Part shown: one piece after another, positions 17,982 to 26,538 of the stretch
How the letters are laid out: each line of letters begins with the position of its first letter
Numbering within the stretch: the first letter of the stretch is position 1
Origin: Chlamydia sp.
GTDB taxonomy: Bacteria > Chlamydiota > Chlamydiia > Chlamydiales > Chlamydiaceae
Length of the DNA: 38,424 nucleotides
Direction of reading: 5' to 3'
Assembly (NCBI RefSeq): GCF_017472245.1
Contig: NZ_JAFUQR010000010.1
Location: 1 to 38,424 of the forward strand
The notes under the pieces: model-generated
What the model was told of the DNA's origin: nothing
The model's input: only the letters and a program-made list of their open reading frames with translations
Databases searched by the model: none
Program-made: the position numbers and the translations under genes

Positions 17982-19046
17982 TTAGTGTTGCTCTGAGAGA
18001 GCCTCTAGTTTTTGAACAAGCTTTTCCAACGATGCAACACGTTCTTCAAGGCGAGGAAGATTTCGAATCTTAGCTACTTGACGATGAATTTCTTGGTATG
18101 GGCGAGCAGGAGCTCCTCCATAGATTCCAGGAGAGGTGATAGATTTAGTAACACCAGTTTGTGCCATCATAATGACATGATCTGTAATGCAAATATGTCC
18201 TGTGATACCTGCTTGTCCGCCAATAATCACATGGTTTCCAATTTTAGTCGAACCAGCAATTCCTGCTTGAGCTACGACCATACTATGTTGACCGATTTCA
18301 ACCTGATGCGCAATTTGTACAAGATTGTCAATTTTTGAACCTTCACGTATGATACTGTGTCTAAATCTCCCTCGATCAATGGTTGTGTTAGCGCCAATCT
18401 CAACATCATCTTCAATAATTACTTGCCCTAAGTGTTTTAAGTGTTTATGTTGTCCAAAAGCACTCGTGACATAACCAAAACCACAGGAGCCTATGACAGC
18501 TCCTGGTTGGATAATTACTCGTTTCCCTATAGAAACTCGTTCTCTAATAACAACCCGAGGGTAAATATGGGAATGCTCTTTGATTGTTGAATAAGCTCCA
18601 ATAAAGCTTCCAGATCCTATATGACAAGATGCTCCAATATGAGCATGCTGACAAATAACAGCATAAGGCTCGATACACACATGCTCTTCAATAATTGCTG
18701 TAGGATGAATAATTGCTGTAGGATGAATGCCTGAGAAACCAGTCTCTACAGGAGACATGAACAGCTCTAAACATTTTTGAAAAACTAGAGAAGGAGATTC
18801 TGAAACTACAATGAAATTCTTGTTCAATTCTCGATGTTTTTGAAACTGTGTTCGAGAAAGAATAATAGCCCCAGCTTCTGATGTTTTTAAATGTTTAGCA
18901 TATCGTTCATTATCCAAAAAAGTAATATGTGCCGACTTTGCTTCCCCAATCTCTTCAACTCCGGAAAGAAGAGTGGCTCCATTTCCTTGAAACTCAACTT
19001 TTAAAAAATCAGCTACTTGCTCAAGAGAATAAACGGGTTGAGACAT
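17982..19046 (-). CDS. lpxD: UDP-3-O-acyl-glucosamine N-acyltransferase
   Basis: A 354-residue LpxD, which adds the second acyl chain (from acyl-ACP) to UDP-glucosamine in lipid A synthesis. It has the N-terminal LpxD domain (1-100) and a long left-handed beta-helix of hexapeptide repeats (about 105-320), with the catalytic histidine in [13 protein letters not shown] at H247, and a C-terminal helix ([21 protein letters not shown]). An exact 18-base tandem duplication at 18691-18726 gives two HPTAII units at the start of the helix. ATG start. Third gene of the bamA-skp-lpxD operon, the same order as in E. coli. It links to fab genes downstream through the acyl-ACP substrate. Synteny: CT243. 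Confidence 0.95.
   Translation of the reverse strand: MSQPVYSLEQVADFLKVEFQGNGATLLSGVEEIGEAKSAHITFLDNERYAKHLKTSEAGAIILSRTQFQKHRELNKNFIVVSESPSLVFQKCLELFMSPVETGFSGIHPTAIIHPTAIIEEHVCIEPYAVICQHAHIGASCHIGSGSFIGAYSTIKEHSHIYPRVVIRERVSIGKRVIIQPGAVIGSCGFGYVTSAFGQHKHLKHLGQVIIEDDVEIGANTTIDRGRFRHSIIREGSKIDNLVQIAHQVEIGQHSMVVAQAGIAGSTKIGNHVIIGGQAGITGHICITDHVIMMAQTGVTKSITSPGIYGGAPARPYQEIHRQVAKIRNLPRLEERVASLEKLVQKLEALSEQH
18691..18726 (-). repeat. Exact 18-bp tandem duplication inside lpxD
   Basis: The unit ATAATTGCTGTAGGATGA occurs twice, head to tail, at 18691-18708 and 18709-18726. Read on the minus strand it encodes HPTAII twice, one hexapeptide rung each, so the frame and the beta-helix repeat are both kept. 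Confidence 0.9.
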
Positions 19047-19073
19047 ACGGCACTCCTAGACTAGCTTCGCATG

Positions 19074-19595
19074 TTAATTATTTTGAAAAGAATCATCAAG
19101 AATTTTAATAACAGCATCTGTTTTATCTGCCGAAGCATCGATAGATAAGATAATGTCTTCATTGAAAAGAGCTACAAGCTTTTCTTGAACTCTAACAATT
19201 TCAGACGCCTTTTTTACTTCGTCCATAATCTTCTGCATACGTTTGAGATTGCTTTGATTCAATATTTGATAATATTGCCCTTGGGCTGTATTGTATTCTG
19301 CAGACAGCTCTTCAAACTTTTTTCTTAATTCCGTAGCAGCAGATTCGGAAAGACCTTCCATGTAATCATCGTCTTGAAGCTTCGAATAGATAGAAGAGAG
19401 TTCTTCTTCCATTTTTGCCATGCTGTTGGAGAATTGGGTTTTCATTTTTTCAAATTCAGCAGATTCTTTTTTACCAAGAGCGGATTCTTCTAGACAGCGA
19501 CGCAGATTAACAATTCCTATCGCATGTGTAGAAGTTGCTGCTAATGCGGACGAAGAAGCAAAAGATAGTAAACCAAATAACAAAAGCTTTTTCAT
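19074..19595 (-). CDS. skp: Skp/OmpH periplasmic chaperone
   Basis: A 173-residue protein with a signal peptide ([19 protein letters not shown], cleavage near residue 19) and a long helical body (about 45-150) rich in charged residues, as expected for the tentacles of the Skp trimer. The [13 protein letters not shown] start of the mature part fits the OmpH family pattern. It chaperones unfolded outer-membrane proteins between the Sec translocon and BamA. It lies between bamA (70-base gap) and lpxD (27-base gap), all minus strand. Synteny: CT242. Confidence 0.92.
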   Translation of the reverse strand: MKKLLLFGLLSFASSSALAATSTHAIGIVNLRRCLEESALGKKESAEFEKMKTQFSNSMAKMEEELSSIYSKLQDDDYMEGLSESAATELRKKFEELSAEYNTAQGQYYQILNQSNLKRMQKIMDEVKKASEIVRVQEKLVALFNEDIILSIDASADKTDAVIKILDDSFQNN

Positions 19596-19664
19596 AATTC
19601 TTTCCTATATAAAAACATAACCAGATAGATCGGTGAAGAAAAGGAATTCTTCTCCTTTCAGATC

Positions 19665-22043
19665 CTAGAATACTCCTCCCAAAGCGAAAAAGAATCTTTG
19701 AGATACATCAATTTTTTCCTTATTGAGGATTTCTGTTGGACGGAATGGCCAGCCCCAACCTAACATGATTGGTACATTGTTCATCATATCAAAACGTAAT
19801 CCAAATCCAGCACTACTACATAAATCCTTGAGACGGATAGTGTATTCTTCGGTACCGATGAAACCTGAATCCAGAAATACAAAGGCATTGATACAGGGTT
19901 GAGAGATCACTGGATACTGGAATTCTTCCGTTAACAGTAGGGAAGACAGTCCTCCCTGTGGTTCTGTTGGAGAAAACTTAGGCCCAATAATGAAAGGCTT
20001 GTAACCTCGAACAGTAGATTCTCCTCCCAAAAAGAAACGTTCGCTAATAGGAATTCCTTCTGAAGTTGTTGTTCCAAAAGGTTTAATGAACTTAGCCTCT
20101 CCTCGAATTTTCAAAACACCTTTTTTGGTTAATAGGCGGTAAATAGAGCCACTAGCAGTTAATTTAGTAAATTGATAGGTTCCCCCTAACCCTGAAAGTT
20201 CAAAGTTTAAAGAGCTGCGAATTCCCATCGTAGGTTTTCTAGGATTGTCAATCGAGTCGTAAAGGACATTAAGCCCCGCAGCAGAAACAAACCCTTTGTT
20301 GCTATCTAGATCTGGTCCAGGTTTATTAGGATTTTGTGTTTTTTTTCGTAAACTTAGACTTGTTTGGCTACCCCGATAGTACATTCCATATTTTAATTTA
20401 TCGTTTAAAATATACGTGGTACTAATATTCCCTCCGTAGGTGTCTACGAAATAGTCTTTGGATAAAGCTTTATTAATAGATTTATCTAATTCTACACCTA
20501 AAATCCATGGAGTATTCAAGAAATGGGGTTTTGTCCATTTAACAGTATAATCAGTAACTTTGTCCCCTAAATTTGCTTTTAAGAATAGATATTCTCCGCC
20601 ACCTCTTAGAGACTTAAATCCTTTTTTCAACAAGTGTCTTGCACCAAATAAATCAAAGTTACTTTCCGCGATTTCAGCCCCTCCGAACAAGTGATCTAAG
20701 GAGCTAAACCCTAAGAACAGTCCTAAATTTCCTGTTTCAGTCTCTTTTACTTCTATGAAAACGTCCCTATAAAGGTCATTAGCATCTAAGGGATCTAGTT
20801 GAGAGCGTACCGTATAAACGCTTACACTTTTAAAATATCCAGTGTTGCGTAAACGAGTTTCTGTGTCTTCTAGCTTTAATCTATCGAAAGTATCACCAGG
20901 AAATAAGCTTGTCTCGTGTAAAATTACGTCATGTTTAGTATGCGTATTTCCTTTAATCTTGATTAATCCAACTTTATAAGGGGACCCTTCGCTAATTTTA
21001 TAAGTAATGTCATAGACAGGAAGAGTCGGATGTGCACTAAAGGCTACGTCAACATTGGTATTTACGTACCCATATCTAGCATATGCACTGCGGATCTTTT
21101 GAGCTCCAGTCCAAATTTTTTCTGGGCAATACAGGGAATTTGGCCCGACCAATAGTTGTTTATCCAGTAATCGTTTAGATAAAGCACAAAAACCCTCGAT
21201 ATGTACATGTCCCAAGGTATATAGAGGACCTTTATCTACTTTGATAAGAAGAGTAATGTTCCCTTTAGCATCTGTAGATATCTCCTTAGTTACGCTTGCA
21301 TCCGCATACCCTTTATTTTGGAAATAATTAGTTATAGCGAACAAGTCTTGTTCTACCATGTCGGGGTGATATACACCGGCTCCTGTGAACCAACTTGTCG
21401 TTGTAGAATACTGTTTGGTTAAAACAACATCCCCTAGGTCAGATGCTTCAGCCCGAGTAATGCCTGAAATGACTAGTTTTTTTATACGTCCATGAGGACC
21501 CTCTTTAATCTGAATAGAAATGTCGATAAAACCTTCTTGCTCATTCTGATTATGAGAATAGGACAATTGAGAATCGTAGTATCCGCGTTTTAGATAAAGG
21601 GTTCGTAGGGCATCAAAATTTTTAAAAAATAACTCACGATCAAAAAGATCGTTTTTGTAAAGCTCTAGTGTTTTTAAAATTTTATGAGTAGGAATAGCCT
21701 CATTCCCAGAAACGTTAACTTGTCTAATGACAGGCTTTGCCGTCAGAACGAGAGAAATAACAGCCTGTCCGCCGTGAAATTCTATGACAGGCTCTACGCG
21801 ATCAAAACCTTTGGAAAGGGTTCTTAAATCTTCATCAAAATCTGCTTGAGAAAACAGCGTTCCTTGTCTTGTTTTGATTTTGGGAATAGAGCGTTTATTT
21901 TGAGCATTCTCTCCTTGAGTTGTTATTGTAACAGATTTGACAACCACACGGCTTTCAGCGACTGCACCAAAAGCTGGTTGTAAAAAAGGAAACAACAGTA
22001 AAACAGCAAATCGCAAAATTGTTTTTTCTCGTATTCCAAGCAT
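19665..22043 (-). CDS. bamA: Outer membrane assembly factor BamA (Omp85)
   Basis: A 792-residue Omp85 protein with a signal sequence (about 1-27), a periplasmic part of POTRA repeats (about 33-430; boundaries visible at segments such as RQVNVSGNEAIPTHKILKTL and KVGLIKIKGNTHTKHDVIL) and a C-terminal 16-strand barrel ending in RFFFALGGVF with an aromatic last residue. The conserved loop-6 motif appears as ESTVRGYKPF. BamA folds and inserts outer-membrane proteins. ATG start with GGAAG a few bases upstream. First gene of bamA-skp-lpxD, preceded by a 416-base gap that holds a candidate small RNA. Synteny: CT241. Confidence 0.96.
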   Translation of the reverse strand: MLGIREKTILRFAVLLLFPFLQPAFGAVAESRVVVKSVTITTQGENAQNKRSIPKIKTRQGTLFSQADFDEDLRTLSKGFDRVEPVIEFHGGQAVISLVLTAKPVIRQVNVSGNEAIPTHKILKTLELYKNDLFDRELFFKNFDALRTLYLKRGYYDSQLSYSHNQNEQEGFIDISIQIKEGPHGRIKKLVISGITRAEASDLGDVVLTKQYSTTTSWFTGAGVYHPDMVEQDLFAITNYFQNKGYADASVTKEISTDAKGNITLLIKVDKGPLYTLGHVHIEGFCALSKRLLDKQLLVGPNSLYCPEKIWTGAQKIRSAYARYGYVNTNVDVAFSAHPTLPVYDITYKISEGSPYKVGLIKIKGNTHTKHDVILHETSLFPGDTFDRLKLEDTETRLRNTGYFKSVSVYTVRSQLDPLDANDLYRDVFIEVKETETGNLGLFLGFSSLDHLFGGAEIAESNFDLFGARHLLKKGFKSLRGGGEYLFLKANLGDKVTDYTVKWTKPHFLNTPWILGVELDKSINKALSKDYFVDTYGGNISTTYILNDKLKYGMYYRGSQTSLSLRKKTQNPNKPGPDLDSNKGFVSAAGLNVLYDSIDNPRKPTMGIRSSLNFELSGLGGTYQFTKLTASGSIYRLLTKKGVLKIRGEAKFIKPFGTTTSEGIPISERFFLGGESTVRGYKPFIIGPKFSPTEPQGGLSSLLLTEEFQYPVISQPCINAFVFLDSGFIGTEEYTIRLKDLCSSAGFGLRFDMMNNVPIMLGWGWPFRPTEILNKEKIDVSQRFFFALGGVF

Positions 22044-22322
22044 TATTACTTCCTTTATCTAGAAAAGTGTTCGCTAGGGATGAAGTTTTTATTCCTAAAA
22101 TTGTGGCGCAGTTCCCTTAGGAAGCGCACCATTTATACTTTTGAGGAAGAGATTGACGTCCCTCTTTCTACTACACTATAGGAACCCAGCCTCACAGTTG
22201 TCTTTGCGCGTATTAGATTAAGGCTACCCAAGACCTATCCAATTACAATAGAGAATCGAGGATAATTTGACTAGCCTTACAAATACTCTCAAAAAAAGAG
22301 AGCGCCGAAGATTTTGAATCAG

Positions 22323-22375
22323 AAAAAAAAAGCACCCCTTCTAGCAGGTTCGGGGGAGAACTTAGAAAGGATGCT
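22323..22375 (-). terminator. Intrinsic terminator of the recR-bamA candidate small RNA
   Basis: An imperfect stem between 22331-22345 and 22362-22375, with a C-rich loop on the minus strand, followed on that strand by nine uninterrupted Ts (22331-22323). It could also end read-through from recR. Confidence 0.7.
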
Positions 22376-22401
22376 GGTTGTTAGTAAAAACCAACTAAAC
22401 C
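22323..22401 (-). ncRNA. Candidate small RNA with intrinsic terminator (possibly IhtA)
   Basis: Read on the minus strand this is a self-contained small transcription unit. A -10-like TATATT (22413-22408) with a TTTTCA about 17 bases before it would start transcription near 22401. The RNA then folds into one hairpin, GGTTTAGT pairing with ACTAACAACC (2-base bulge), and a second long stem from AGCATCC to GGGGTGCT (22375-22331) with TCTA/TAGA inside, followed directly by nine Ts (22331-22323). This is a textbook rho-independent end. Chlamydiae have a small RNA, IhtA, of about 100 bases that blocks translation of the histone-like protein HctA; I suspect this locus but cannot confirm it. Start inferred, terminator clearly seen. 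Confidence 0.6.
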
Positions 22402-22459
22402 GCCCCAAATATACTTCAAAAGCTGTTTTTTGAAAAACGTTTCGCTTTTGTAAAAATTG

Positions 22460-23062
22460 TTAAAAGCAATTTCTTCCAGAAAAAGCCCGAGATAAGGTGC
22501 TGACATCCACGAAATCAAACGATAAACCAACAGGCATTCCAAGAGCAAGCCTAGAAATTTTTATGGGAAGATTTGAGAATTCTTGTTTTAAAAATAATGC
22601 CGTTGCATCTCCCTCTAATGTGGCATCGAGAGCAACAATAATTTCTTTTGGAGACAAAACTTCTATTTTTTGTTTGAGAGCTTTTAATTTTTCTGGAGAT
22701 AAGCGTTTCCCTGTAATAGGAGAAAGAAGATTGCCAAGAACAAAGTAGTGGCCTTTGAAAATTTTTGATTTTTCGAAAGAGAAAACATCTTTAGGGGTTG
22801 CGACTATGCATAAAAGAGAAGAATCTCTGTCTTTACTACAAAAACTACAGGCGGAATCTGGATTATCTTTTAAGCAAAAGCAGTTCGAACAAGCTGCATG
22901 TGCCGTAGAAAATTCTTGTAAAGCAAGGCCAATGGCTTCAACTTGTTGGGGATCCCACTCTAATAATTCGAAAGTTATTTTTTCTGCAGATTTCAGCCCT
23001 ATGCCAGGCAGTTTCTTTAAAAGTGAAATGAGTCTAGAAATATAGTCAGGATATTTTAACAT
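22460..23062 (-). CDS. recR: Recombination mediator RecR
   Basis: A 200-residue RecR, the usual size. It has the N-terminal helix-hairpin-helix (LKKLPGIGLKSAEKITFELL), a four-cysteine zinc finger (CSNC at about 58-61 and CSFC at about 72-75) and a Toprim domain (LCIVATPKDVFSFE, then LSPITGKRLSPEKLK). With RecO and RecF it loads RecA at gaps in damaged DNA. It is divergent from fabH (119-base gap) and followed by the 416-base gap before bamA. Synteny: CT240. Confidence 0.95.
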   Translation of the reverse strand: MLKYPDYISRLISLLKKLPGIGLKSAEKITFELLEWDPQQVEAIGLALQEFSTAHAACSNCFCLKDNPDSACSFCSKDRDSSLLCIVATPKDVFSFEKSKIFKGHYFVLGNLLSPITGKRLSPEKLKALKQKIEVLSPKEIIVALDATLEGDATALFLKQEFSNLPIKISRLALGMPVGLSFDFVDVSTLSRAFSGRNCF

Positions 23063-23181
23063 AAATTTTAAGGTAATTGAGGTCTATTGCCTAGATAATC
23101 GATTATGGGGATAGATGCAAAATAAGGGTTAGGGTATAAACCCCTCTAGCAGTATACTCGATTTTTTCTTTTTGTTTTCAG

Positions 23182-24183
23182 GTGCATGTGAAAAAAGATG
23201 TAAGAGCGTCGATCTGGGGGACCGGATCGTATTTGCCTAAAAAAATTTTAACAAATGCTGATCTAGAAAAAATAGTTGAAACTTCAGATGAATGGATTTC
23301 GACTAGGACTGGGATAAAAGAGCGCAGAATAGCTTCTGCTGAAGAGTTTTCGTCTTTCATGGGAGCAAAAGCTGCAGAAAAAGCAATAGAGGCTGCGAAA
23401 ATTTCAAAAAGCCAAGTGGATTGCATTGTATTTTCTACTGCAGCTCCTGATTACATTTTTCCTTCAAGTGCCGCGTTAGCTCAGGCCTATCTGGATATTA
23501 AGGAGGTGCCGGCCTTTGATTGTCTGGCGGCATGTACGGGCTTTCTTTATGGATTGTCAATAGCTAAAGCGTATGTTGAATCTGAAATGTATCGGTGTGT
23601 TCTGGTAATTGCAGCAGATAAGTTGTCTTCCTTTGTTAATTATAAAGACCGTAATACTTGCGTCTTGTTCGGGGATGGGGGATCGGCCTGTGTTGTTGGC
23701 CCTTCCAGACCAGGAGCTTTAGATATACTTAAGGTAAATTTAGGGGCTGATGGAAAGCAAGGGGACTTATTACGGTTGCCAGCGGGAGGAAGTCGTTGTC
23801 CTGCTTCTCAAGATACCGTACAAAATCAGCAGCATTTCATTACTATGGAAGGTAAAGAAGTATTTAAACATGCAGTACGGCGGATGGAGTTTGCTGCTAA
23901 AACGTGTATTACAGAAGCAGGGTTGCAAGAAAGGGATATAGATTGGTTGGTTCCTCATCAGGCGAATGAGCGTATCATTGATGCTATTGCAAAACGTTTT
24001 GCCGTGGATGATTCTCGAGTGTTTAAGACGCTCTCTAAATATGGAAACACCGCAGCTTCTTCTGTAGGGATTGCTTTGCATGAGTTACTGCATATTCATG
24101 ATATTCGTTCAAAAGAACGACTATTACTAGTTGCTTTCGGTGGAGGATTGTCTTGGGGGGCTGTAATTTTACAGCAAAGATAA
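23182..24183 (+). CDS. fabH: 3-oxoacyl-ACP synthase III (FabH)
   Basis: Up to 333 residues from GTG at 23182; a GTG two codons later is equally possible and neither has a clear ribosome-binding site. FabH condenses acetyl-CoA with malonyl-ACP to start fatty acid synthesis. The catalytic triad is complete in this numbering: Cys118 in CLAACTGFLYG, His259 in VPHQANERI and Asn289 in KYGNTAASS. First gene of fabH-fabD-fabG, with 12 bases to fabD. The upstream region has an inverted repeat GGGTT...AACCC around a TATAAA (about 23126-23142) that may be part of the promoter. Synteny: CT239. Confidence 0.95.
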   Translation: MHVKKDVRASIWGTGSYLPKKILTNADLEKIVETSDEWISTRTGIKERRIASAEEFSSFMGAKAAEKAIEAAKISKSQVDCIVFSTAAPDYIFPSSAALAQAYLDIKEVPAFDCLAACTGFLYGLSIAKAYVESEMYRCVLVIAADKLSSFVNYKDRNTCVLFGDGGSACVVGPSRPGALDILKVNLGADGKQGDLLRLPAGGSRCPASQDTVQNQQHFITMEGKEVFKHAVRRMEFAAKTCITEAGLQERDIDWLVPHQANERIIDAIAKRFAVDDSRVFKTLSKYGNTAASSVGIALHELLHIHDIRSKERLLLVAFGGGLSWGAVILQQR

Positions 24184-24195
24184 AAGGGAGGCTGT

Positions 24196-25125
24196 GTGAT
24201 AAAGCGCATAGGATTATTGTTTCCTGGGCAAGGGAGTCAGTTTGTTGGCATGGGTAAGGATCTTTGTCAACAGTATTCAGAGGTCTCAAGATTATTTGCA
24301 CAAGCCGATGAATTTCTCGGATTCTCGCTCTCTTCAATCATGTTTGAAGGTCCTGAAGAAAATCTTTTGAAAACTGCAAATAGTCAACTGGCTATTTATC
24401 TTCATAGTTTAGCCGTTTTAGAGGTTTTGCTAGCACGATGTCCTTTTGAGCTTGTTTTAGTTTCAGGGTTAAGTCTGGGAGAATATACAGCATTGACAGC
24501 TTCTAAGCGTATTAGTGTGGAAGATGGGCTTCGGGTGGTTCAGAAACGGGCAGAGCTTATGGAGGCTGCTTGTGAGCAATCTTTGGGAGGTATGGCGGCT
24601 GTTTTAGGATTGCCATCGGAGGTTGTATCGCAAGCTTTAGAATCTATAGGGGATGGGATTTGGGTGGCTAATTACAATGCTCCCAAGCAGACTGTAATCG
24701 CAGGTATTAGAAGTAAAGTAGAAGAGGCTGCTATAGTTTTACGAGAATTAGGGGCTAAAAAAGTAGTGATGTTGAAGGTTTCTGGAGCTTTTCACACACC
24801 ATTTATGCAGATGGCACAAGATGAATTGGCCCCTTATTTATGTCAGATAGCTTTTAAAGACTCTGCTATTGCATTTGCTTCCAATGTAATAGGAGAACTT
24901 GTTTATGAAAATGAGATCATCCGTTCTTTAATGATTAAACAAATGACTTCTCCAACTTTATGGTATCAAACATGTTTTCAAATTGATCCGAAAGTGGATG
25001 TGTTTCTTGAGCTTGGACCAGGAAATGTTCTAACTGGGCTTTGCCGATCGATAGGTCTTGTGACGCCTTGCAAGCCTTTAGGGTCCGTAGAAGATATAGA
25101 AAATTTTTGTCGGAGTTGTGAATGA
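24196..25125 (+). CDS. fabD: Malonyl-CoA:ACP transacylase
   Basis: A 309-residue FabD, which loads malonate onto ACP. The GTG start at 24196 is supported by AGGGAG 5 bases upstream. Motifs: LLFPGQGSQ at 7-15, the nucleophile elbow SGLSLGEYTAL with Ser93, and SGAFHTPFM with the catalytic histidine near residue 203. Length is normal for the family. It overlaps fabG by 4 bases (ATGA), so translation is coupled. Synteny: CT238. Confidence 0.95.
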   Translation: MIKRIGLLFPGQGSQFVGMGKDLCQQYSEVSRLFAQADEFLGFSLSSIMFEGPEENLLKTANSQLAIYLHSLAVLEVLLARCPFELVLVSGLSLGEYTALTASKRISVEDGLRVVQKRAELMEAACEQSLGGMAAVLGLPSEVVSQALESIGDGIWVANYNAPKQTVIAGIRSKVEEAAIVLRELGAKKVVMLKVSGAFHTPFMQMAQDELAPYLCQIAFKDSAIAFASNVIGELVYENEIIRSLMIKQMTSPTLWYQTCFQIDPKVDVFLELGPGNVLTGLCRSIGLVTPCKPLGSVEDIENFCRSCE

Positions 25126-25868
25126 GTGGCTTATTGGTAAATAAGACAGCGATTGTGACCGGTGGTTCTAGGGGAATTGGTTTTAGTATAGCACAATTGT
25201 TTGCTGAGCATGGAGCTAATGTTCAGATTTGGGGAGTCAATGAAGAGGCTGGACAGGCTGCGGCCCAAAATCTTTCTGAAAAAACGAAAAGGAAAGTATC
25301 TTTTGCTTTGGTTGATGTCAGTAAGAATCATATGGTTTCGTCCCAAGTTCAAAACTTTTTGTCAGAATATGGGACTATTGATGTTGTTGTGAATAACGCC
25401 GGTATTACTAAAGATGCTCTCTTAATGAGAATGTCCGAGGAAGAGTGGTCTTCTGTAATTAATACGAATTTAAGCTCTGTATATAACGTTTGTTCAGCTG
25501 TTGTGAGACCTATGATTAAAGCTAGGTCTGGTGCTATTGTGAATATTAGTTCTATTGTGGGGCTAAAAGGAAGCCCGGGTCAAACCAACTATGCTGCAGC
25601 TAAAGCCGGGATTATTGGATTTAGTAAGGCTTTGTCCAAAGAAGTTGGAGGAAAAAACATTCGTGTGAATTGTATTGCTCCAGGTTTTATTGATACTGAT
25701 ATGACTAAAAGTTTAAGCGATAATTTGAAAAGCGAATGGTTAAAAGGTGTTCCTTTAGGGCGGGCTGGATCTCCAGAAGAAGTTGCTCAAGCAGCTTTAT
25801 TTTTAGTTTCTGAGCATTCTTCTTATATCACGGGGCAGGTTTTAAGTGTTGATGGAGGGATGGCTTAA
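25122..25868 (+). CDS. fabG: 3-oxoacyl-ACP reductase
   Basis: A 248-residue short-chain dehydrogenase that uses NADPH to reduce 3-ketoacyl-ACP. It has the glycine-rich cofactor motif TGGSRGIG (13-20), NNAG (91-94), Ser144 in NISSIVG and the YxxxK pair Tyr157/Lys161 in NYAAAKAG. The C-terminal SSYITGQVLSVDGGMA is typical of FabG. Last gene of the tightly packed fabHDG run; acpP follows after 375 bases with its own leader. Synteny: CT237. Confidence 0.95.
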   Translation: MSGLLVNKTAIVTGGSRGIGFSIAQLFAEHGANVQIWGVNEEAGQAAAQNLSEKTKRKVSFALVDVSKNHMVSSQVQNFLSEYGTIDVVVNNAGITKDALLMRMSEEEWSSVINTNLSSVYNVCSAVVRPMIKARSGAIVNISSIVGLKGSPGQTNYAAAKAGIIGFSKALSKEVGGKNIRVNCIAPGFIDTDMTKSLSDNLKSEWLKGVPLGRAGSPEEVAQAALFLVSEHSSYITGQVLSVDGGMA

Positions 25869-26243
25869 GAAGTTAAGAAAGGTTATCTTGAAAAATTAAG
25901 TTTTTTCATGGTAACTTCTTCTTTATCTCTGCGGGCAGTTTATACTTCTCGCTTCAGGCCTTTCTGAAAATTGTATTTGGGAGGCACTTCTTTGACTGTA
26001 GATACAGTCGAAAATATAGTAGCTGTTGCAGGGCATGCTCAATTTATTTAGTAGGAACCCTTACGCATAGAATGTGCGAAAGAGTAGACTTGTGGGGATC
26101 GATTGCGCTAGTTTTGTATAAAATTAGATTTTTTTTGCTATAGGCTCTGCGAGAAAACCAATAGCTGTTTAGAACAGTCATGAGCCGTCCGTCTGATTAA
26201 GATGGGAGGCGCTTCATTTTGAAATGAAAGTAAGGATCATAGG
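25869..26243 (+). other. 375-base structured leader upstream of acpP
   Basis: No clear gene. The interval contains a TATAAAAT-like -10 (26117-26124) without a good -35, a near-perfect hairpin GACTGTA-GA-TACAGTC (25994-26009), a 19-codon open frame that starts with TTG at 25992 after a GGGAGG site and stops at 26051, and a hairpin TTCATT-TTGA-AATGAA (26213-26228) just before the acpP ribosome-binding site (AAGGA, about 26231-26235). Separate transcription of acpP is likely. Confidence 0.45.
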
Positions 26244-26477
26244 ATGAGTTTAGAAGATGATGTAAAAGCGATTATAGTTGATCAACTCGGAGTAAGCCCT
26301 GAGGACGTCAAGGAGAGCTCTTCTTTCATAGAGGATCTTAATGCTGATAGCTTGGACTTAACTGAGTTGATTATGACTTTGGAAGAGAAATTTGCTTTTG
26401 AAATTTCTGAAGATGAAGCTGAGCAGCTCCGTACAGTTGGTGACGTGATTAAATACATTCAGGAGCGTCAAAACTAA
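26244..26477 (+). CDS. acpP: Acyl carrier protein
   Basis: A 77-residue acidic ACP, the standard size. The 4'-phosphopantetheine attachment site is Ser36 in [15 protein letters not shown]. It carries growing acyl chains for the fab enzymes upstream and donates acyl groups to LpxD in the same window. ATG start at 26244 with AAGGA about 9 bases upstream. Followed by a strong terminator. Synteny: CT236. Confidence 0.97.
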   Translation: MSLEDDVKAIIVDQLGVSPEDVKESSSFIEDLNADSLDLTELIMTLEEKFAFEISEDEAEQLRTVGDVIKYIQERQN

Positions 26478-26501
26478 ACTCTTTGAAAAAAGAGTCTTGC
26501 G

Positions 26502-26538
26502 CCCACAGTTATTCCTATTAGGAGCTGTGGGTTTTTTT
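26502..26538 (+). terminator. Intrinsic terminator of acpP
   Basis: CCCACAG (26502-26508) pairs with CTGTGGG (26525-26531), with an inner TCCTA/TAGGA stem, followed by seven Ts (26532-26538). A smaller stem ACTCTTT/AAAGAGT lies just before (26478-26495). The stop codon of the convergent cNMP-domain gene lies in the T run. Confidence 0.88.

Larger units (their letters stand above)
22044..22459. other. 416-base interval between recR and bamA
   Basis: No protein gene is apparent. On the minus strand this is the leader of bamA. It contains a candidate small RNA (about 22323-22401), a small hairpin CTCTC-A7-GAGAG (22286-22302), and otherwise AT-rich sequence that may hold the bamA promoter. Confidence 0.6.

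Noticed and set aside
22286..22302. CTCTC-A7-GAGAG hairpin as a second small-RNA terminator
   Set aside because: The T or A run is inside the loop, not after the stem, so it does not look like an intrinsic terminator.
23126..23142. Inverted repeat GGGTT...AACCC near a TATAAA upstream of fabH as a fatty-acid regulator operator
   Set aside because: The stem is only 5 bp and I know no chlamydial regulator for this site; kept only as a remark under fabH.
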